A DNA stretch of 64,000 nucleotides from Panagrolaimus kolymaensis (Eukaryota; Nematoda; Chromadorea; Rhabditida; Panagrolaimidae). Position 1 is the first letter of the stretch. Every line of letters begins with the position of its first letter. The stretch spans positions 744,001-808,000 of the forward strand of contig JAJQJQ010000007.1 in the NCBI GenBank assembly GCA_028622995.1. The letters are read 5' to 3'. Under the pieces are notes generated by a model. The model was not told the DNA's origin, made no database searches, and saw only the letters and a list, made by a program, of their open reading frames with translations. A program made the position numbers and the translations under genes. Positions 61,525 through 64,000 of the stretch are shown piece after piece.

Positions 61525-64000
61525 TTATATTGTTGATGCAAGTGGTACTTCTGTTTTAGTCATTGTTGAAGTTAAAATAGCTTCGGATAAAGGAGTTGTC
61601 GATGGAATAAGCAAAAAAGAATCTTTGCTCTTTTTACATACAACGGTTAAGGCATGATCACATCTTAAATCATTCCATTCACCGGGCTCACTATTACGAT
61701 CAAAGCCACATCCGGGAGTGACCCAAATATGACCACAAGTTTCATTTCCCCGCTTGTTATTTGGTTCATTGTGTTTCCAGTTGTTGTAATCGAAGGGAGT
61801 TTCATCCTCCCATATTTTGAATGTTCCATTAGCTGCTTTCTTTAATCCAATCCAAATATGGAATTCCCAATCGCATGATTTTGGTGAAGTTAATCCTAAA
61901 ATTGAAGTAATTAATGAATGTTTATGAAGAAAAAAACGCACCAGTGATAAAATCATTTTCAGCTTTGCTATGAATGGAAAGCAAATGGGCATCTTCCTTT
62001 TTACAAATGGTTTCTCCTTCAGTCCATGTCATTTTTGGATGGATTTTATAACAGAAGTTATTAAAATCTTTCCAACCATCGGGGCATAAAACTTTAGATG
62101 ATGATATAGTGGTAGAAATTAAAGCTTTAGTTGTTGTATCAGAAATAAAAGTTGTATTATGCGCTTGAGTTGGTAAATCACTATTTGCTGCAGCTTTTTT
62201 ACAAACATATGGCAATGCTTTTGAGCAATCATAATCATTCCATAATCTTGCATCAGAGCAATATGGGTTAGCCAAAATACATGCGCAGTGTTCGTTTCCA
62301 TATAAATTACTTGGTTGTGTTGGTCCCCAATTTTTATACTCTACAGAGCTTGCATCAGACCATTCATATGCGGCTGAATGATTATTTTCATTGGAAAACC
62401 CTATCCAAAGTTGATCCGACATTTCACAAGGATTTGTGAAATTAGTAACCAATCCTAAAATTGATTACTTTTTTAACCTTGGAATTCGAACCTTACCAAA
62501 AACAAAATTGTCTTCATCATCATTGTGAATGGAAGACAAATGTCCTCCTTCACTTTGACATGCGGCTTCAGCATCTTTCCATGATTTTGGTTCATTTTCA
62601 TTCAATTTATAGCAATGATCTGTTTCATTATAGTATACCCATCCATTTGGACATATTGGAACTGCAGTTGTAATAACCGTAGTTGATTCTTTAACGGTGG
62701 ATGCTATAGTGGAAGGGATTGTTGTGGAGAGAAAATAATTCGTTGTTGGTTGGGATGTAGTTGTTAATGCTGAAATTTATAATTTACTTTTAAACCACTA
62801 TAGACAATTTAAAACCTTCTTGTTTGCTCTTTTTGCATATTACGATCAAGTCATCCTCGCAATTTAAATCATTCCATCCTCCAATTTCACTATCTTTCTT
62901 AAAACCACAGTGAGGTGTTATCCAAACATGACTACAACTTTCTTTTCCTAAATAGTTGTTTGGCTCATTCACTTTCCAATTCTTGAAATCAAATGGAGTT
63001 TCATCAATCCAGGCAAAAGATTCATTGCCTTTTTCCAAACCGAGCCAAATTTGAAATTCCCAATCGCATGATTTGGAAGGAATCAATCCTAAGATTGAAT
63101 TTTATTAAAAAATTTAAAAGAGTCAAAACATACCGACGATGAAATCATTTTCAGCTTTGCTGTGAATGGAAAGCAAATGCGCATCTTCTTTTTTGCAAGC
63201 ATCTTCACCTTCATTCCATGTCATTTTTGGGTGGATTTTATAACAAAAGTTATTAAAATCTTTCCAACCATCAGGGCATAAGGTTTTGAAGAACGATAGT
63301 GTTGTTAGAACGCTATCGTCAGGAGTCGTATGAAGTAAAGCAATAGTTGATAGTGATTCATGAGTGGAATCTTTATTGGTTGGTGCTGCCTTTGTTGAAG
63401 TAATTGTAGAGAAACTATCGATGGAAGATGAAACAGTTGTTTTCTCTTCATTTTCATTTATATTTGCTAAAAGCCATATTAATTGCTAAGAAAAAACTAC
63501 TAATTTTTATAACAAACTTGTTTGTTTTTGTAAAGGAACAGCGGCGGTTGTAATAGATGCATCAGAAGGTGAAACACTTGGTTCAGTAGAATTTTCAGCG
63601 TCGATTGGAGAAGCATCTTTTGGAGTAACATTTTGATTTGCTCCAAATTGGCAAACAAATGGAAGTTCATTGAAGCAGTCTTCCGCTTTCCATCCGCCCT
63701 GCTCAAGTTGAACTGAAACACACAAACTATTTTTTCCTTGTTGTTCACTATGGCGAAAATTTTCATAGTTGAATTCTACGCCGCTGATCCATTCGTAGGT
63801 GTCATTATCATGAAGGCGATGACCACCCGACCAATAGTAATTGCTTTCAGCTTCGGTTAAAACAAGCCAAGCAAATTCTAAATTGGTGTTTTTTTTTTCA
63901 TCCTTCTTTTGGGCTACAGCAACTTACGAGAGACAAAAACATTGACATAATCATTTTTGAGTGTCACTAAATTGGCTCCAAATGATTGACAATGGCGTTG
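61525..64000 (-). CDS. Secreted C-type lectin with at least four CTLDs, 5' end outside the window
   Basis: Exons visible from the right: 64000-63928 (partial), 63877-63518, 63466-63134, 63088-62816, 62769-62497, 62454-61942 and 61895-61525, all joined in phase 1. Four C-type lectin domains follow one another with Ser/Thr/Pro-rich linkers. From N to C they are A (partial, ending CFNELPFVCQF), B, C and D, and then a 30-residue Thr-rich tail. B and D keep the sugar-binding EPN (NEPNN) and the calcium-binding WND motifs, so they should bind mannose-type glycans. C has QPS with WND, and A lacks both. B and D are very similar (about 88 percent over some stretches of DNA) and arose by exon duplication. 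Worm lectins of this kind are secreted, often in gut defence. Confidence 0.85.

Overview
The window looks like a nematode nuclear chromosome. It is AT-rich, with introns of mostly 45-80 nt ending in TTTCAG or TTTTAG. Several genes have such an acceptor directly before the start codon, as expected for spliced-leader trans-splicing. The gene content also fits: a sperm-type MSP-domain protein, a nematode chemoreceptor, EB-module proteins, a worm-type CK1 kinase, a worm-type tyrosine phosphatase, a rhamnose epimerase and a bestrophin. It is not a sequence I recognise, and I cannot name the species. Gene models were built by hand from open frames, splice sites and phase; almost all close with a length divisible by three.

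Layout. 1-319 (-): start of an unrecognised gene leaving the window. 2.0-3.7 kb (-): tyrosine phosphatase. 3.7-9.4 kb: gene-poor, with weathered coding-like fragments that recur inside the window. 9.5-11.0 kb (-): intact unrecognised gene of 315 codons. 12.97-20.99 kb: an 8-kb satellite of about 49.8 copies of a 161-bp unit with no length change. 21.0-21.16 kb (-): a lone phosphatase exon against the satellite edge. 21.9-29.6 kb (-): a giant secreted protein with 23 EB modules and a Q/N-rich tail, followed by an RGG-rich exon in a broken frame. 29.6-35.4 kb: empty except for a compact structured-RNA candidate. 35.4-38 kb (-): two small secreted proteins.

38.5-64 kb is gene-dense: CK1 kinase (+), chemoreceptor (+), MSP protein (-), low-complexity secreted protein (+), nxt-1 (+), a membrane-protein fragment (+), rhamnose epimerase (+), a duplicated CUB-like/EGF-like secreted protein (+), mrps-9 (-), mcm-6 (+), bestrophin (+, one frame break), a basic serine-rich protein (-), a chemoreceptor pseudogene fragment (+) and a multi-domain C-type lectin (-) leaving the window at the right edge.

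Functionally the genes are mixed: housekeeping (nxt-1, mrps-9, mcm-6), extracellular matrix or cuticle (EB giant, secreted Q/N/G proteins, CUB-like protein, possibly rhamnose synthesis), sperm-type signalling (MSP protein, CK1 kinase, phosphatase) and environment-facing genes (chemoreceptor, C-type lectin). The less ordinary parts are the satellite and its flanking phosphatase exon, the internal dispersed fragments, the RNA candidate, and two genes that each break at a short T run.
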